A stretch of 64,000 bases of DNA from Luscinia megarhynchos (GCA_034336665.1 JAPFBE010000003.1:57703352-57767351), one strand, 5' to 3'. Positions 12,545 through 26,849 are shown, counted from the first letter of the stretch. Notes: a model not told the origin generated them from the letters alone. Numbers and translations: made by a program.

Positions 12545-12602
12545 TAAACCATGGGAAGTAAATGTACTTACTAGTGAAAAAGCTTTTTTTTCCCATGGTT
12601 TA
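12545..12602. repeat. Nested inverted repeats
   Basis: TAAACCATGGGAA at 12545-12557 is the exact reverse complement of TTCCCATGGTTTA at 12590-12602, giving 13-bp arms and a 32-bp spacer. Within the spacer are a perfect palindrome AAAAAGCTTTTT (12577-12588) and a weaker AGTAA/TTACT pair. This could extrude as a cruciform or be the tip of a small MITE-like element. No flanking target duplication was recognised. Confidence 0.85.
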
Positions 12603-15600
12603 CCTCAATCAGAGACATGCAAAAGAATAAGAAAAGAGTCAGGCACCGTGTTTTTGGTGAAACACATTCAGCTGGATAGCTGGCACATATCTCAGCCTTA
12701 GGGAGTGGTTCCTCCATACAAAGATGAGGTTTGGGGAAGCATCTTCAGGGGCATGCATGCCTGTGCCCTCACCCACATCCCTGTATGGCCAGAACTGTCT
12801 CTCAACAGCAATCTGGTTGGTAGCTTAGTAATCATTAATATAGAAACACCAGCTTTTTTCTTTCACCTCTACTGTAACAGCTTGGCTGGATTCCTGCTTC
12901 CACATGCATTCATTTACCCTCCTTCCTAATGATAAATATATAGCATATTCAATTTGGCTCATACCCTTTTTTACTTTCCTTTTTATACTCAAAATATCTT
13001 TTGTCTTGCCTACTGAAGAGTGCAAAATATGTTTCACTCAATTATAGGGAAGTCCATGGTAGTTCACTGTTGCCTGAGGCTCTCTGAGTTATATCTCTTT
13101 CACTCATGACAAAAACATAATATGAGTGCTTCAGGGGTGATAATTTCAGTGGTAAGATGTACCTGGAAACCTATACAGTGCTAAGAAATAGAAGGAGCCT
13201 CTCATAGGTTGGCTTTCCTTCCTGAAATTTTGAACATTCCCATGATGCTCCACACTGAAAATGTTGTTTCTCTGGGTGGAAATTTTGTTTGGTTGTGAAA
13301 CACAGCCCAGTTTGACTTAGAAACACAATAGTTAATACCATCTTATTTTCAAGAAATAGAATTAAGGCAAACGTTTATCTGGGGATTTGTGCTAATTCCT
13401 TCACTCCTTAAATGTCTACATAGGTGAGGAAATACCACATATAGGTAAAAGTTTTCTGGAAATCTAGTGGTATAATTGTTTTTCATCAGAAAATGCCTGT
13501 TGGAAAACAGGCAAAATGCTTTGTGAAAACACAAAAATTTTCATTACCTTTCCTTATAAATCAACATATAGAAAGCCTTCAAATAAGACCAAAATAGAAA
13601 TTATTCACCATTTCAAATACAATACCTAGTTCTATTTCAAAATTAGCCATCATGCAATGTTAATTTTAGATGCTAGGCACTACTTCAAAACTAAACTGGA
13701 CCACAAAGCAAAATACATTTGAAGCAGTATATATGAATTTATGGAGTTAAAATTCTGGTATATCCTGAAAGAGTTCATTTCACTTTCTTGTAGTTCTTGT
13801 GGGTATTTAGATGGGCAGAAACATTTAGTTTTCTACCAGTTAATGCTCTTTGTAAGTCGAAAATTAATATTCTGGTTTTTTCTATAATTCTGTTCATATT
13901 ATAGGTTGTTTTCAGCATTACTCAGAAAGAATGCAGACAGGTCTTGATTCAATAAATTCTCAATCTATGTAAAATGTTGTAACAGCAATATTAACAACTA
14001 TTTTCACTATGTACCATCTCATTAATGATCTGTTCTCTCTTTTATCAAGACCAGTATGTTGTGTTAATACATGATATGTGGAAATTCACTGTAAAGTGTT
14101 TAATCCTGTTCCTTCTTTTTCTTCTTTCTTAATGTGTCGTTGTATCTCCTAATAATTTCCTAATTTTGCATAATAAGAAATAATGCAATAACATGGCAAA
14201 GCTGCTGATTGCTCTTCAGCTGCAGCAGAAGCACTGTAAAGACAAAAGAATAAAACGTGCTGGATAACGTAGAGAGAGGGAAACAAATTAGCCTGGTAGA
14301 ATTAGCTTAGTAAGTAGTAGTTAATTCCAGTAGAGATACAGTTTGATTTCCAAACTAAACAGATATAGTAAAGAAATCCAGTATGTTCTGAGCAAGGCAA
14401 GGGTAAACCTACAGACACAGATCTAGACACAACGAGCTCTTGATTGTATTTGAGGAGCCATATTGAGGCTACACTTATGTGGGTTCCATAAAAATAAAGA
14501 GGGTGGGAATCTTAGGTTCCTTTCTTTCACACAAATCCATGGGAATACCAGAAAAAATCAATACAGAGCCCAACCATTGCCTGACAGCCAAAATGCATAC
14601 ACATAGATCAAAAAGACTTTTTTAAAAATTGGGCTGCAAATAGTTTTATAAATTAATTTGGTCCCTAATTGCTACTCCTTTTACTACTTTTTTCTGCATA
14701 CCTTCAGCTAGTAGCAGATAGGAAAAACAAAGGGATTCAGAGGAATTATTTGTGAAGTATCCATGGAGAATATATTTTTGTTTTGGAATATACATCTCAT
14801 TCTAACTGCTACATTCAAATATAAGGAAGAAAAATATTTATGGTGGTTCATGCATCATTTCAGAGGTTCTGCTTCAATTTCCACATATTCACAAGTCTTT
14901 GCAAATCACTAAATACTCAAAAATGGCAGAATAGTGAATACACAAAGAGGGAAGGCAAGAAGAAAGGCACAACAAAAGCTCGTAGCCATTTTTAAAGATT
15001 ATTATCAAATAGAAAGAAAGTCAAAGCTTCCCAAGAAAGATAATAACCACAAGTTATTTGTCCATCTCCAGGAATCCCAGTAGTAATAAATTTAGTTTTC
15101 AGCTTCAGAGGATCATTTCTCAGCATTTTAAGGGTAGGTACAAGAAAAAATATTCTTCCCATCAATTTCTATTATCGGAATATGAGCAGCACAAATTCTT
15201 ATACAGTAGCTAAATATTTCCCAGTAGTCTAAACAAATTAATAGCTCTGAAAGATGTGTCTCTTGTTTTAAATTATTATTGTGGATACAAAAAGCTAGAG
15301 ACTAAAGAGATTTTCTTTTAAATGAAAGAACACAAGGAAAAAAATTAATAAAAACTTCAGTCTACCTATGGAATATCCAGTCCCGGATGCTCACCAACAG
15401 ATGCTGCTTCTTTTCCCTATATTCTCTTTCCCCGTTATACTTGCTATTAACCAAATATAAATTCCTCTTCCATCTTTATGCTCTCTATCTTTGTTTTCCC
15501 CCCTGGAACCCCTAGAACCATGGACATTTCCTGCCCTCCCTGCTGCCAGAGCCCTGCAGAAGGCTGCAATCCTGACACAGGCTCTAACACTGGCAGGCAG

Positions 15601-17713
15601 TGAGTGAACAGAGGATAAACTGTCTTGGGGAGCTCAAACTCGCTGCAGAGTGGCAGGAGAACAGCTCAACAGCAGGAAAAGTGCATTTCTCTGTATTTGT
15701 TTAAGCTCTGCAAGAGCAATGAGGAATAAGTCTGAGATCAGGAGGCAGTTGCCCCTTCTGCTGCCTGGTAAATTATATTCTTGCCAGGCCATTGTGTAAA
15801 TTCTTTCAGTTTCCTGAGAGATTTCCTGATGGGTCACAGTACTGGAAGTGACACCTACAGCTATCAGAAATAATGGCCCATAGCTGCAGCAAAAGAGAAT
15901 TAACAGCAGCACTTTTTATTCAGGATAACAGCCTCGTAATCTGTATCATCACTTCAGAGTGAATTCATACAACAAAACCAAACAAGAAGATAGACAGGTT
16001 GTTTGCACTGTGAGTAAAATGAAAATACCATTTCCCCCCCACCCCCCAACATTCTATCATTATTATTTTCCATTTTTTCTCTCTTTTTGAGAAAGCAAAA
16101 TGGTACAGATAAACCTAAATTGATCTGAATAAGAAGCATGGTGTTGTACTCCTGTAAGCACAGCTTAGAGAAAACCCTTTTCTGACACCAGTGAGTAGTT
16201 GAGGGATACAATGCTGAAGAACTAAGGTATTCTTTTCAACAGAAGTTATATCAATATGCTTTTTGCAGAATCCTAACTGTGATTTCAGCGTTGATCTAAA
16301 AATAAGAAAATAATTCTTCATGACACTTTTTCAATATTGCTGTAGATCTCTTTTTGTATCTCTTCTACAGGATCTGTCAGCCAATGCAGTAACATTTTAT
16401 CTCTCATATAATGCTCCGCCTGATGCACCCCACTAAGCTGTGTTCTCACCACCAGGTGAAGGAAAAGTCTGGTTTAAATGGAGACAAGAGGAACCTGAGT
16501 ATTGTCCCTATCAGGAAATCCCAACAGTACAGACTATATCTCTCTTGTGTTGTGTCATGCCCAAGAAGATACACAATATATAGTATGAGTGGGACTTGTC
16601 TTCAAATGAAGGTGTCTATCTGTGAGTCATCTGTCACCCATATTTATAAGTTCCCAATATGCAGAGCAGAGATCAAGGGCTCCAGTCAGTATCACAGTTC
16701 ATACAGACAACCAATTCCATTCAAAATTACTTAGGTACCTGTGATAGCATCAAAGACTTGGTAAATAAGTCAGAGCATGCACAGGAGTAAAATACTTTGC
16801 AAGACCATCAGCAGAAGGAAGAGACACTCGAAGAAGGCTTTTTAAACCTCTGTAACTGTCCATATTCAAGCAGCTAAATTACAAGTCATGTTGGCAGTGA
16901 GCTGAACCGTTTCTAGGCTCCATTACCTCGTATGGATTAAATTTCTATCAATGACTGTTCAAATTTCCAAGCAAAATCCCTCTCTCTTTCTCTAGACTCC
17001 TGAAGAGTCCTGTGGAGAGAGCTGACCTAGCTCTATACAGGAGAAGCTCAAGCTCAGGTTCTGGATTTATTTCAGCCTAGGAGACTGCCCTGCAGCATGG
17101 CCATCCTGCTTGCCATTTCAGCATCTCTGTCCATGGATTTCTGCAGAGATATGGGCATAGGAAACATTTTGCTAATGTACATACCTGGTGCTGCCAATTT
17201 TGACTCTCTCATTCACAGTCACACAAGTCATTATGTTTTGACGTTATTGTTGCCATCTGAATTTTTAAAGTTTTTTTTTTATTAATTTCATGGGTAATTT
17301 GCAACATTTAACTTAAATAACTTGGAAACCATAACAAGTAGTGAGTAAAGAAAAGAATATCTGCATAACCTGTTTACTCATCATTAAACAGCAGAATCCT
17401 TCAGAATTTATTGTTATTCTTAAAACTAAAGTGATTCAAATACATCAACTGCATTGGGGGTCATAATCCCTTTGTCAGGTTTCAGTCAAATACTAGTGGA
17501 AATGTCCCAGACTAGAAATAGAATAAAAAGTTAATAAAATAATTTCTCAGAGATGCTTTGTAAAAGGACTTCCTAACAAAGGAAGAAACTTATTCAAAGT
17601 AGATCTAAAAAATTAATGGCAACTACCTGATGCTATTTAAACAGATAATAATCATCAATAAAAAGGAAGGTTTAAGAACTGTGTTTCATGACAAAAAATA
17701 TATTAACCACTTT
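12603..17713. other. Unique sequence, no gene seen
   Basis: Short chance frames only. The 15500-15760 part is more GC-rich than its surroundings but has no recognisable coding content. No repeat family recognised. Confidence 0.55.
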
Positions 17714-18337
17714 TCACAGCCTGAAACCACCATCAATCAATAATAGATAATATTTACTCTCTCCTGCTGGGGAGCCTTTTTTTATATTTTTAATGGAATA
17801 CATTGAATGTAGGTTACCATAGTTACAGCAGAATTTCAGAACGAGTTTTGTTTTATCATAATTGCTGCATATTAGTATATAAACAGCTGAACCTTGTCTT
17901 CCACTGGTAGCACTAATTTGTGCCTGGAGACAATTCTCTCCCCTCAGAAAATCGAACAACAGCTTAAAATATGCTGTAAGTTTGTGGTCTTTCCCAGAGG
18001 GAGTGGAAAGTTTCTGCAAGTCAAGCTGTTTGTTGTTTAGAGCCTGGGACTGCTGGGATCGGCAGCATAGAAAGGTGAAGCTGCAAAAATCCATCACCAG
18101 CAGTAAAGGGAAATTAAAAGTGTTCCCTACCCCACCCCAGACATGTTGAATTATAACCACAATACTTCCCATCACTATTGTTTCTGAGCAGACCTGAACA
18201 CTAATGAATTTGGCTGGGATTTTTACAGAACCGTAAGAGAGTTCAGAAACTAACAAGGAATGCAACATAAGCTCAATAAAGACCCAGTTTTTATCATCAC
18301 GGTGTTTCCTAACATAGAAAAGTATTGTTCCCAGGTT
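17714..18337 (-). other. Unusually long open frame, product unrecognised
   Basis: The minus strand is free of stops for 207 codons, from just after a TAA at 18338-18340 to the stop at 17714-17716. The first ATG is at 18268, giving 184 residues. With the AT-rich composition here (roughly 6-7% of codons being stops by chance), a frame this long outside a repeat would be expected well under once per window, by rough hand calculation. The predicted protein is rich in hydrophobic residues near its N-terminus and contains clusters such as LLLVMDFCSFTFLCC, but no domain is recognised. There is no evident promoter or splice structure. It may be a chance frame, a decayed retrocopy or part of a conserved element. 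Confidence 0.2.
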
Positions 18338-21300
18338 TTAGAGGCCAGGAAAGAAGAGCCTCTTCTTCATGCATTCCTTATTAATCCACATAAAGATTAA
18401 TACCCATCAGATACCTCCTTCACTCTTTAGAGAGTAGAGTGCAAGTAATTTTTTCCAGTGTGATGAATGGGAAAATATTGGAAAGCAGGAGATGACAGCA
18501 TCATGGAAAATGTATGTATGAGGTAAAAAGTAAAAAGCCTAACTGAGATCTCAGCTACCAGCTGAAGTGCTGCCTTCAAGAAGTTATATGTGCAGAACTC
18601 CCACTGCACTCCCATATTGCTCCATGTTGAGAAGTCAAACAAAATTTCATATAATATACTAAGGTACTTGGAAAGCCAACATGTCTGAAATGGTGGCTGT
18701 TATGTTTCCCTGAGCAAAAGAGAAGTCTTCCAAAATGACTGACTGGTCAATGACTGACAGCCCAACAAGATTTTGTTCTGTTGCTTTTAAAACGCCGTAG
18801 TCCTGCAAGTAAAATGCAAAGGGAAAGATAGCATGCCATAAACAATATGGAAGGACAGGAAACTAATGTCAAGTCAAAGATTGCCTTCTCCAGTGTGACA
18901 GCAATTGCATGGATCAGTGATTGCAGGAGACAGTAGTCTTAAACATGCTACACTTACACAACAACAGTTTTGTAACAGAAGATGACTCAAGTGGCACATT
19001 GCATAAGAAACCACAGAAAAGAAGGCACATTATCTTAGTAATGCCTATTGTTTCCCTCAGAACTAAAAAAGAAAATATTTTCATTAACAGTATAAACTGC
19101 AAATTACTTCATAAAATCAATTCAAATATGTCTAGTAGTATTTAATCTTCTTTATATGTCATCTTTTTAAAGCTTATGTTTTTAGGGTTATTGTTATCAA
19201 GATAAGAAATTAAGGCTTCACATTCTTGCATTTATTCCTGCTCCAGCCTAGAAGGGAGCCATATCTTCATAATCTTCACCCTTGTGACCTTATGGGCATG
19301 AATGTTCATGAAAATACCTATTTTCCTTTTGAACATGAACTTAGATGTTTACACATCAATATTCTTACCTGAAATGCTTCCTCCTTATTAACAGAATAAA
19401 GTGATTTACTTGAATCTAGTAGGTACAAAGGGTTCCACTCACAAAATAACTTTTCTCATACAATTAGAAAAGCTGAGTACTTTGACTGAAATCCAGAGCT
19501 GTCCGCAGATCATCCAAGAAGAGAAAATAGGTGACATCTATTGGATAAACTGCTATTTCTATCTCGTCCAGCTCCAGTTTGGGGCCCATTTACTTCGTGT
19601 TTAGAGTTACAGCTGGCAGAATAAGTGGGTTTTGTCATGCTCTGGAGAAGAAGCAGGTGCTTGTGCCCATCAAGGGTGCCTGTTTATTGCTTTTAATGCG
19701 TCTTTTGATGTTTAGTTCATTTTTCTCCCATTATCCATTCTCATGTCTTTCATCTAACAATATACTATACTGACTGCAAAAGTGCATCATGAGACCAGTA
19801 AGATTTATGCATAATAGTGTACAAGCACACAGAAAGTCAGTCTTTATCCTGAAATATTTTATCATGAATAGACAAGTTCAAGACAAAGGATGGGGGAAAA
19901 AAGCAGCAGAGTGTCTTGTCCGAAATTACAGAACAGAAACCAATCTCCTTCTTCCTATATACCCTTTATAGACAGCCTTATGGTGACTTTTTTACTAGTG
20001 CCTTTGATTAATGTATTTGTACCAGTTTTCTCTTTTTTATTCCATACAAAAACCCAAATATTTAAATGCCTGAGTTCCATGATACAGTGCCTGAAATTTT
20101 CAATATCACACATCAATTAACATCCTGCTGTCTAAACTCTTGGCTTTTTTGTTTTCAGACACAAATGAGACATGGAGCACTGTGAAATTTGTCCAGAATA
20201 TAAAACATAATTTTGGCCACTAATGTGCAGGGAAATTGGTATGTCTCCCACAAACTTCATGAAGAATCAAGGCTCTCACTCACAGCATGAGAATTCCAAG
20301 GACTGAGTTCCTATTTCATAGTATTTGTTTTAATATTCTTCATACATTTGTTCTCTCCTATAAATTCTTTTCTTTCTTCCATATAGCACCTGTGTATGCT
20401 AATGTCGACTAAACCAGTAATTAATCTGCTACTTATTTCTTTTCTTCCTCAACTTTACACAACAAAATCCAGAGATGTGGAAGTAGCCACTGTTAAACAA
20501 GGAATCACAAGCGTGTAGAGAAGGCACTCGAAAGGATGGGGGAAGGGAAAGGAAGAGGGAAGTTGTCCTTTAAAAGGTATTGAACCATTGACCTTAAGAG
20601 TTTTTTATTCTGGTCCGGAGAGGAGTTGCTAAAGTACCTCACCACAGGAAAGGAATGAGAAATTTTGAGGGCTATTGAGCACTGAATTCTCATGGTGGCT
20701 CAGCAAAATGTTACTTAGAACAGGTGTTTCTGTAATTGTGATACATTGAGGAAGTTTGCAGTGCTCAGTATCCCCTCAAGACTTACTAATACCTCTCTAA
20801 TGTCTCTAGAAATAGTATGCTGGACTGCCAAAGAGTACGGAATAAAATGTCTCTCAAGCCTGATTGAAGATATTTACAATTCAGTATGTGTTTGTTGTAG
20901 AGTTGTCTTTTTACAGAAATGAGGAGGAGTTTTGGAACAGGCCCCAGTAGAGCCCATCTTAGTGCAAGTGACTTATTATTTAAAAATGTTTGAGGCTACT
21001 ATCCTGCAACCTCGACCTTTCTCATCTCAAACAGAACAGGACAGCTTGTATTTCTTAAGCAGAACGTTGGCTGTTTAAGAAATCAACCTGAAGGGCAGGA
21101 AATCCCCCACAAGACAGGTGCAATTTTAAGGCTCTAGGCCCATACATTGTGAGAACAGTTGGGAAGCAATCTTTCCCACAGTTTTAAATCCAGATGCTAT
21201 TATTATAGCATAAACATAATATGGCCAATTTGCAATTTCAATTAACAATTAAACTATAACTATTTAATAAAAATGGAAAACAGATGGTAAAAATAAAATA

Positions 21301-21720
21301 AAATGCCCATGGCTATCAAATTTGCTCGGATTAAATGAAGGAGCAGGAAAGAAAAATACATTCAATAAAAAAATAAAAGATTTACCACCTCTGAGGACAT
21401 TTGGGAGGACTAGAAGAGAGAAATGACCAGAATGCATTTTCTCAAAGTAGCTTAAGCATGTTTTTAATGCTTAGATTCAGTACTTCTGTAATGGAACTTT
21501 GACAACTACTGTAAATAGGAATAAATGTACAGAATATGAGCAAAGTTTGGTGCAACAATGCAGCAAGTGACACTGTTAAATATCATTAAGAGTTTAACAC
21601 TGTAGAAGGTACATGAATCATTGAATGAGCTTGGATATTTTCTTATGCTAACAAGACAAATTGACAAAATTAGGAGAAAAAGGAGATGGTTGGGTTTTTT
21701 ACAGTGTGAAATATGTAGGC
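18338..21720. other. Unique sequence, no gene seen
   Basis: AT-rich with short chance frames. No recognised repeat, RNA gene or splice-flanked frame. Confidence 0.6.
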
Positions 21721-21769
21721 TTTTTTTTTTTTTTTTTTTTTGTACTTCAAGTAGAGCGGGTACTTGAAG
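21721..21769. repeat. Poly-T run with adjacent perfect hairpin
   Basis: A run of 21 T residues (21721-21741) is followed three bases later by CTTCAAGTA (21745-21753), a 7-base loop GAGCGGG, and the exact complement TACTTGAAG (21761-21769). Read on the minus strand this is a hairpin directly followed by a poly-A stretch. No retroposon body was recognised on either side. Confidence 0.85.
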
Positions 21770-22814
21770 CCCTAAAAACCTGCAGTGGGAGTGAACTGTA
21801 AATAGGCATGTAAAACAACAAGGTCACAGTTTCTGACCTCTGTGATTATCCAGGGATATTTTACTAGCTGTAAGCCATTTTATTTCGTAGGAAAGATTCA
21901 GAATGGATTTGAATTCAGTATGTCATTTCACACTAGACCTGGACAAACTGTTCTTGGGAAATATTTTAGCTAATAAATTAGACATGTTTTTGCTGACAGA
22001 TTTTTAGTAAGAGTATTCTAATCCCTGTAAATGTGTTCATTTTCTTTAAACAATTGAAGAGCTTTGTACAAACGTTTTGCAGTCAGCTTGTCTGCTGCAA
22101 AATTTTCATTTAATTATGGCCTTGACTATTCAGTATGCTTTATTCCTTATTCAAAGGGTGGGATTGTCAATCTCAGTTTCATGGCAGTTGCCCTCACTAT
22201 TTGCCTGAATTTCTAAATGTTCATAAATTAAGCAGAAGAATAGCTGGGGTAAATAACAGATATCTGCATTCACAAGCAGATGGGTTTGGGTTTGAAGGCT
22301 TATTGGTTAATGAACAGAGAAGATCCACTCCCAAATTATCCTGCTAACAGGAACAGTGGCCAAATGTTCAGTGCAGGTTTCACGTGTCATTTTAGCAGGT
22401 TTTACACAAGTCCATTTAGTCCAGTGAGGCACCTGAATCCCACATTGCCACAGATCTACAGCCTTTCTTCCTGTGTGTAAGACAAGCCAGGATATTTTGC
22501 TGCTAATCATGTCTCCCCTCAAGGACTACTGCCTTTGGCCATAAATACAGCAGAATTGAAAAGCAATTCAGGTCTTGCCAGAATGCCTGACAGTTTCCTC
22601 TGCATTTTCCAAGCTCAATTTCAGACAAACAGTACCATGATGATATAGCAAGTATACTCAACACCAACATTTCAAGCCTCAGCAGAGAGAAACAGAACTG
22701 ACGGTGAGGTCCTTAATCAGGATGCATGAACAAGCAACAACTCAGTTTACCCTTGCAAAGCTGTCCTGGGACAAGTAAATCTCCCCTTAAAGCTGCAGGA
22801 GCTGAACATAAAAA
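21770..22814. other. Unique sequence, no gene seen
   Basis: Ordinary AT-rich sequence; no gene or repeat family recognised. Confidence 0.6.
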
Positions 22815-22915
22815 ACTCACAACCACCACCCCCCCTCCCACCAAAAAAAATAAAACCAAAAACAAACAAAAAAGGCGAAAAAAACCTGTCCCCCGCCTCA
22901 AAAACCCAAACCTGA
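22815..22915 (+). repeat. A/C-only low-complexity tract
   Basis: The + strand is nearly devoid of G and T: CCACCACC and CCCCCCTCCC runs give way to A-rich AAACAAAC units and then AAAACCC. The long frames on both strands (Lys/Pro/Thr-rich on plus, Gly/Phe-rich on minus) are artefacts. Confidence 0.85.
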
Positions 22916-24801
22916 CCCGTTTTTGAGTCCATTCGTTCAGATAAACCACACCTGAAGGCTCTTCTGCAAAACTCAAAATCTCACATTCTCACATTTTCCA
23001 AGCAGTAGATTGCACCTTCTGAGCCTTTTTTATAGTGCAGTGGTTATGACTTTAGTTGGTCTTTCAGGTAATCCTTAAACATCGCACCTAAAAGTGACAG
23101 AGGCAATTCTAGCCAGTCCCATCTCAAGGGACTACATAAACAGCCATGATTTTACCCATTCACTCCACATACTAGTACTGCAGAGCCCAGAGAAGAGCTC
23201 TGCTGTTACACACCTCTGAAAACCACCAGTCCTGAAAAGGAGAGATACCCTGCTGTGAACAGTGCTCTCATCTGAATGGGCCCCCTATCAGCAGAGATGT
23301 GGCCAGAGCTCATAGATGGGGAAAACATGCCTGGGTCTCAGTGCTGGACAGACCCCTTGTGTGAACTGGGTATTTGTGTCCTGTAAAATGCAGTCTGCAA
23401 GCCATGAGACACTGTGCCACTGACACATGACTGGTGTTCAGAACACGGGCCCCAAGAATTTTACATATGTGCTGTTGGTTTAGGGATTCCAGTTTTCCAA
23501 CTTTTCTTTCACTCTATCCATCAGTTCCAGCCTCAGCTATAGCCAGTGGGCAATTTTAGGCAAAGACAGGTGCTTCCAGAGTGCATAATGCTGCAAAATT
23601 CTATCACTGTGTTTCTGCATAGAATTGTTCACTGCCTTGCTCCTAGGTCAGACTTTGAAAAACAAAAGGTACCAGTTCTTGGTGTCTGGACTAGCAGAGG
23701 TTTTCTTCCTGTTCTGCACTCTGTGCAGGATACTTGGCTAGATGGGAGTAAGGCAAACACATTTCAATGATGGTAATTTAAGCTGGGAAAAGCCAAATTA
23801 TAAAGTAATGTTATAAGACTATAATTACCCTAGAACTGTGCCTCATGTTTAACAATAGCTGTCTGCAGTGCCATTAAAATAATGACTTTCAGATATGCCA
23901 AGACTTTTATTATAAGAAAACCGGGCCACAAAATCTTATAGACCATTTCTTCAATTGGTTTAAATTGGTGTACATCCACTGAAGTCACTGCATGAAGATA
24001 TGACCTTTATACTCAAAAGACCCAAAACATTCAGCAATTAGGTAAGCAGACAGTGCTCTGGTAACACTGGATATTATGACACATGGCTCAAATTTGCTCA
24101 GAGAAGCTGAAGTTATTTAAGCAATATACTTAAAGGTACAGAAATTTTTGAATGCATATAATTTATGGGGTAATTTTCATATTTATTTAGACCAGTTACA
24201 GAAGAACAAGTCAACAATACACTCTCAAATGTCTGCATATATTTAATTTTTAAAATGCTGACTCAGAGAACAAATCTAGTCTTCTTTTCAACAGCCATTC
24301 TTAGCAGCCTCTCATATAGTGACAGTCTGATGACCATGCCATTCTGTTGCATCTTCCTACTGTTGAAAATATCCCTAAACAAGCTTTAAAAATACTAATT
24401 TGATAATAATAACTTCCATACTTTTTTGATACAGTATCTGCAATATGTATGTCTTTGGTTTTATCGGGTTGCTACCACACAGCAAGTGCTACTAATCCAA
24501 CACTCTTAGAGGAGAGGCTGTCCTGGCTTTGATATATTCATATATCTAATGTCAGGGGCAGAGCAGTGATGTGGCATTGAATGCTGGCTTTTCACTGAAT
24601 TCTACTATAGCTCAGATAACACCTGATTTTTCTTCATGGTTTTCCCCTGAGGTGGTAGGAGAGCCACCCAATCCAGCCTCCTGACTATTGTGCTGTCTTT
24701 GAATTGCTGCCTTATCTCTAACTGACTTTTTAAATTAATTGCATCATGGACACAGCCTGACTGCACACACTAATAGGCATCAGAGTGTCCACAAGAGCAA
24801 C
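22916..24801. other. Unique sequence, no gene seen
   Basis: No supported gene or repeat family. Slightly higher GC around 23200-23480, without coding signal. Confidence 0.55.
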
Positions 24802-24872
24802 TGAGAAGGAAAAGGAAAGAAAAGGAAAGAAAAAAAAAAAAAAGAGAATGAGAAAGAGACATAGAGAAAGAG
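24802..24872 (+). repeat. Purine-only tract
   Basis: GGAAAAGGAAAG units lead into a run of about 14 A residues and then GAGAATGAGAAAGAGA. Simple purine tract with only a few interruptions. Confidence 0.85.
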
Positions 24873-26849
24873 CTTAAGAATGCCACATGAAAAGCTTCAC
24901 ATGGACAGTTATATAGTATCTGCACAAAAAACCTATGTCTGTGTAAGGTATGCTGGTATCCAGCTAAACTCCCCATTAGTTCACAAAACTTCGGTTTCAA
25001 TTAATGTAGCTTATTAACAAATCTCGATTATTAATTAATATTGCTTATTCTCAGTGTAGGACATTCAGAATGCAGACTTTCTGCCAAATTCATGTGTGGA
25101 ATTTCTTCCTCTGCTCAGTTCCATTGCCACGAAACCAGCTGGTGCCACTTGTGGTGACACCATGGATCTGCCTAGCTCCTCTTTTGTTTACTATTAGTCT
25201 TTAAACTTCCTCATATCTTTGCTTGAAACTAGATAAGGGATTTAATAGATACTGAAAAGAGTCTGACAAACTAGTGCAAACAAAAAGCCCTCATCTTCTT
25301 CAAATGTTAAGCTGAAAATAATTCTCTTGTTTCTATCATTCTCTTTTTCCCTCTACTTAGTCAAGTAAGGTATTGACCTCAAGTGTCTTGGGTGGTCACT
25401 CCACTGCTGGCGTTTTGCTGAAAGAATTTAAGATAGATTTCCACAAACTTAGACATTAGATTCTGTATTTTCATTTTAAATATTCATAATTAGGTAAAAC
25501 ATTTTCTGCACCTATTTTTAGCACAAGAACAGTCATACAGAGTGATAACCAAAGTCTATCTAACTGAAGATCTTCATGGAAGCTGTAAAATTTTGCATTT
25601 ATTTCATTTATTCTGTCTTTCATTTGTAAATAGAGGCCATTTGTTATACCAGCATACATTTTTGTAAAGTTTAAACATCACACCAGCAATGTAGTTCACA
25701 GTTGGTTTGTATGTACCATCTGGGCTTTGTATATAAAATGAGGCACCTAGCCTTAATTTTGGAATCATTTATAGGAGGATCTATTATATGCTGTGCTGGT
25801 TTAGTCTGCTTCATGTTTGGAAGGTAATAATTCAGCAGTATTTCTAGGACTTGGCATTTGGCATGCCATCTGGGGTGGTAAAGACTGCATATGGGAGATG
25901 GTATAGTCCCAAGTATTTATCTCTCTAACACCCTTCCCACTAAAGGAACTTTCACTTAAAGAAGCAAATTTCACCACAAGTGCAGTATGCTGCCATGAAA
26001 AGGAAAGCCAAAGAAATATACTGTACACAGAAATACAGTGTTTTTCTACTCATGCAGTGTTGCTCCTTCATTATACACTTCTAATATGACAAATAAATGT
26101 GGACTGTAATCTCCTAATAGTATTTTTCTCAACGTTCTCCCTTTGTTCTTGCTTATATTTTTCTGCATCACACAAAACTCCTCTCCATTCTTGAGACTTG
26201 TACTTCTTTCATGTTTGGAGACTGCTCTTCTACTTGTTAATTAAGCATACATGGAGAGCTATATTTTCAGATAGTCTAAGCTTTTTGATATTGATTGCTA
26301 AATTCATAGCAGAAAAGTATTTCGATACTTGTACATATCCAATGTTTTAAAGTCTAGCCCAATGCAGTTTATCCATTTTAATCTTTCTTCACTGCATCTG
26401 ACCATTTGGCTACCACTTCTGTTTCTTACAGTTCTTTTCATTAATCATTCCAAAAATCCAATTTTTTGCTTTGAGTGTCAGTGTTGTATAGACTAGGACT
26501 GTTTCTGTGTTCAAAATTAAACTATTACTTTCATATATGACTGTATCACCTTATTCTATGAGACAATAATACACATGCACCTATAACACCACTTGCCCTT
26601 TTTTTGCCCTTTCAAGTTGTGATCATTATCTGCAAGAATTATATTTTATTCCCACATCTTTTCCAGACTGTTAAATCCTCATTCAATATTTGCTTCAAAT
26701 TATACCATCAATGGTGCCTTGCACTTTTATAATTTATTTTTTATTTTATCACATCGGTCTCCACTGTATTTTTCTTTCCCCATAAGGGCATGTAAACCTC
26801 CTCCCAATTTGTGCCATGAGTAAATGTTGCCAGTGAGTTGATGCATTCT
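24873..26849. other. Unique sequence, possibly including LINE-derived flank
   Basis: No gene seen. The last several hundred bases lie next to the LINE relic at 26850 and may be its more decayed 3' part, but no motif supports this firmly. Confidence 0.4.
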
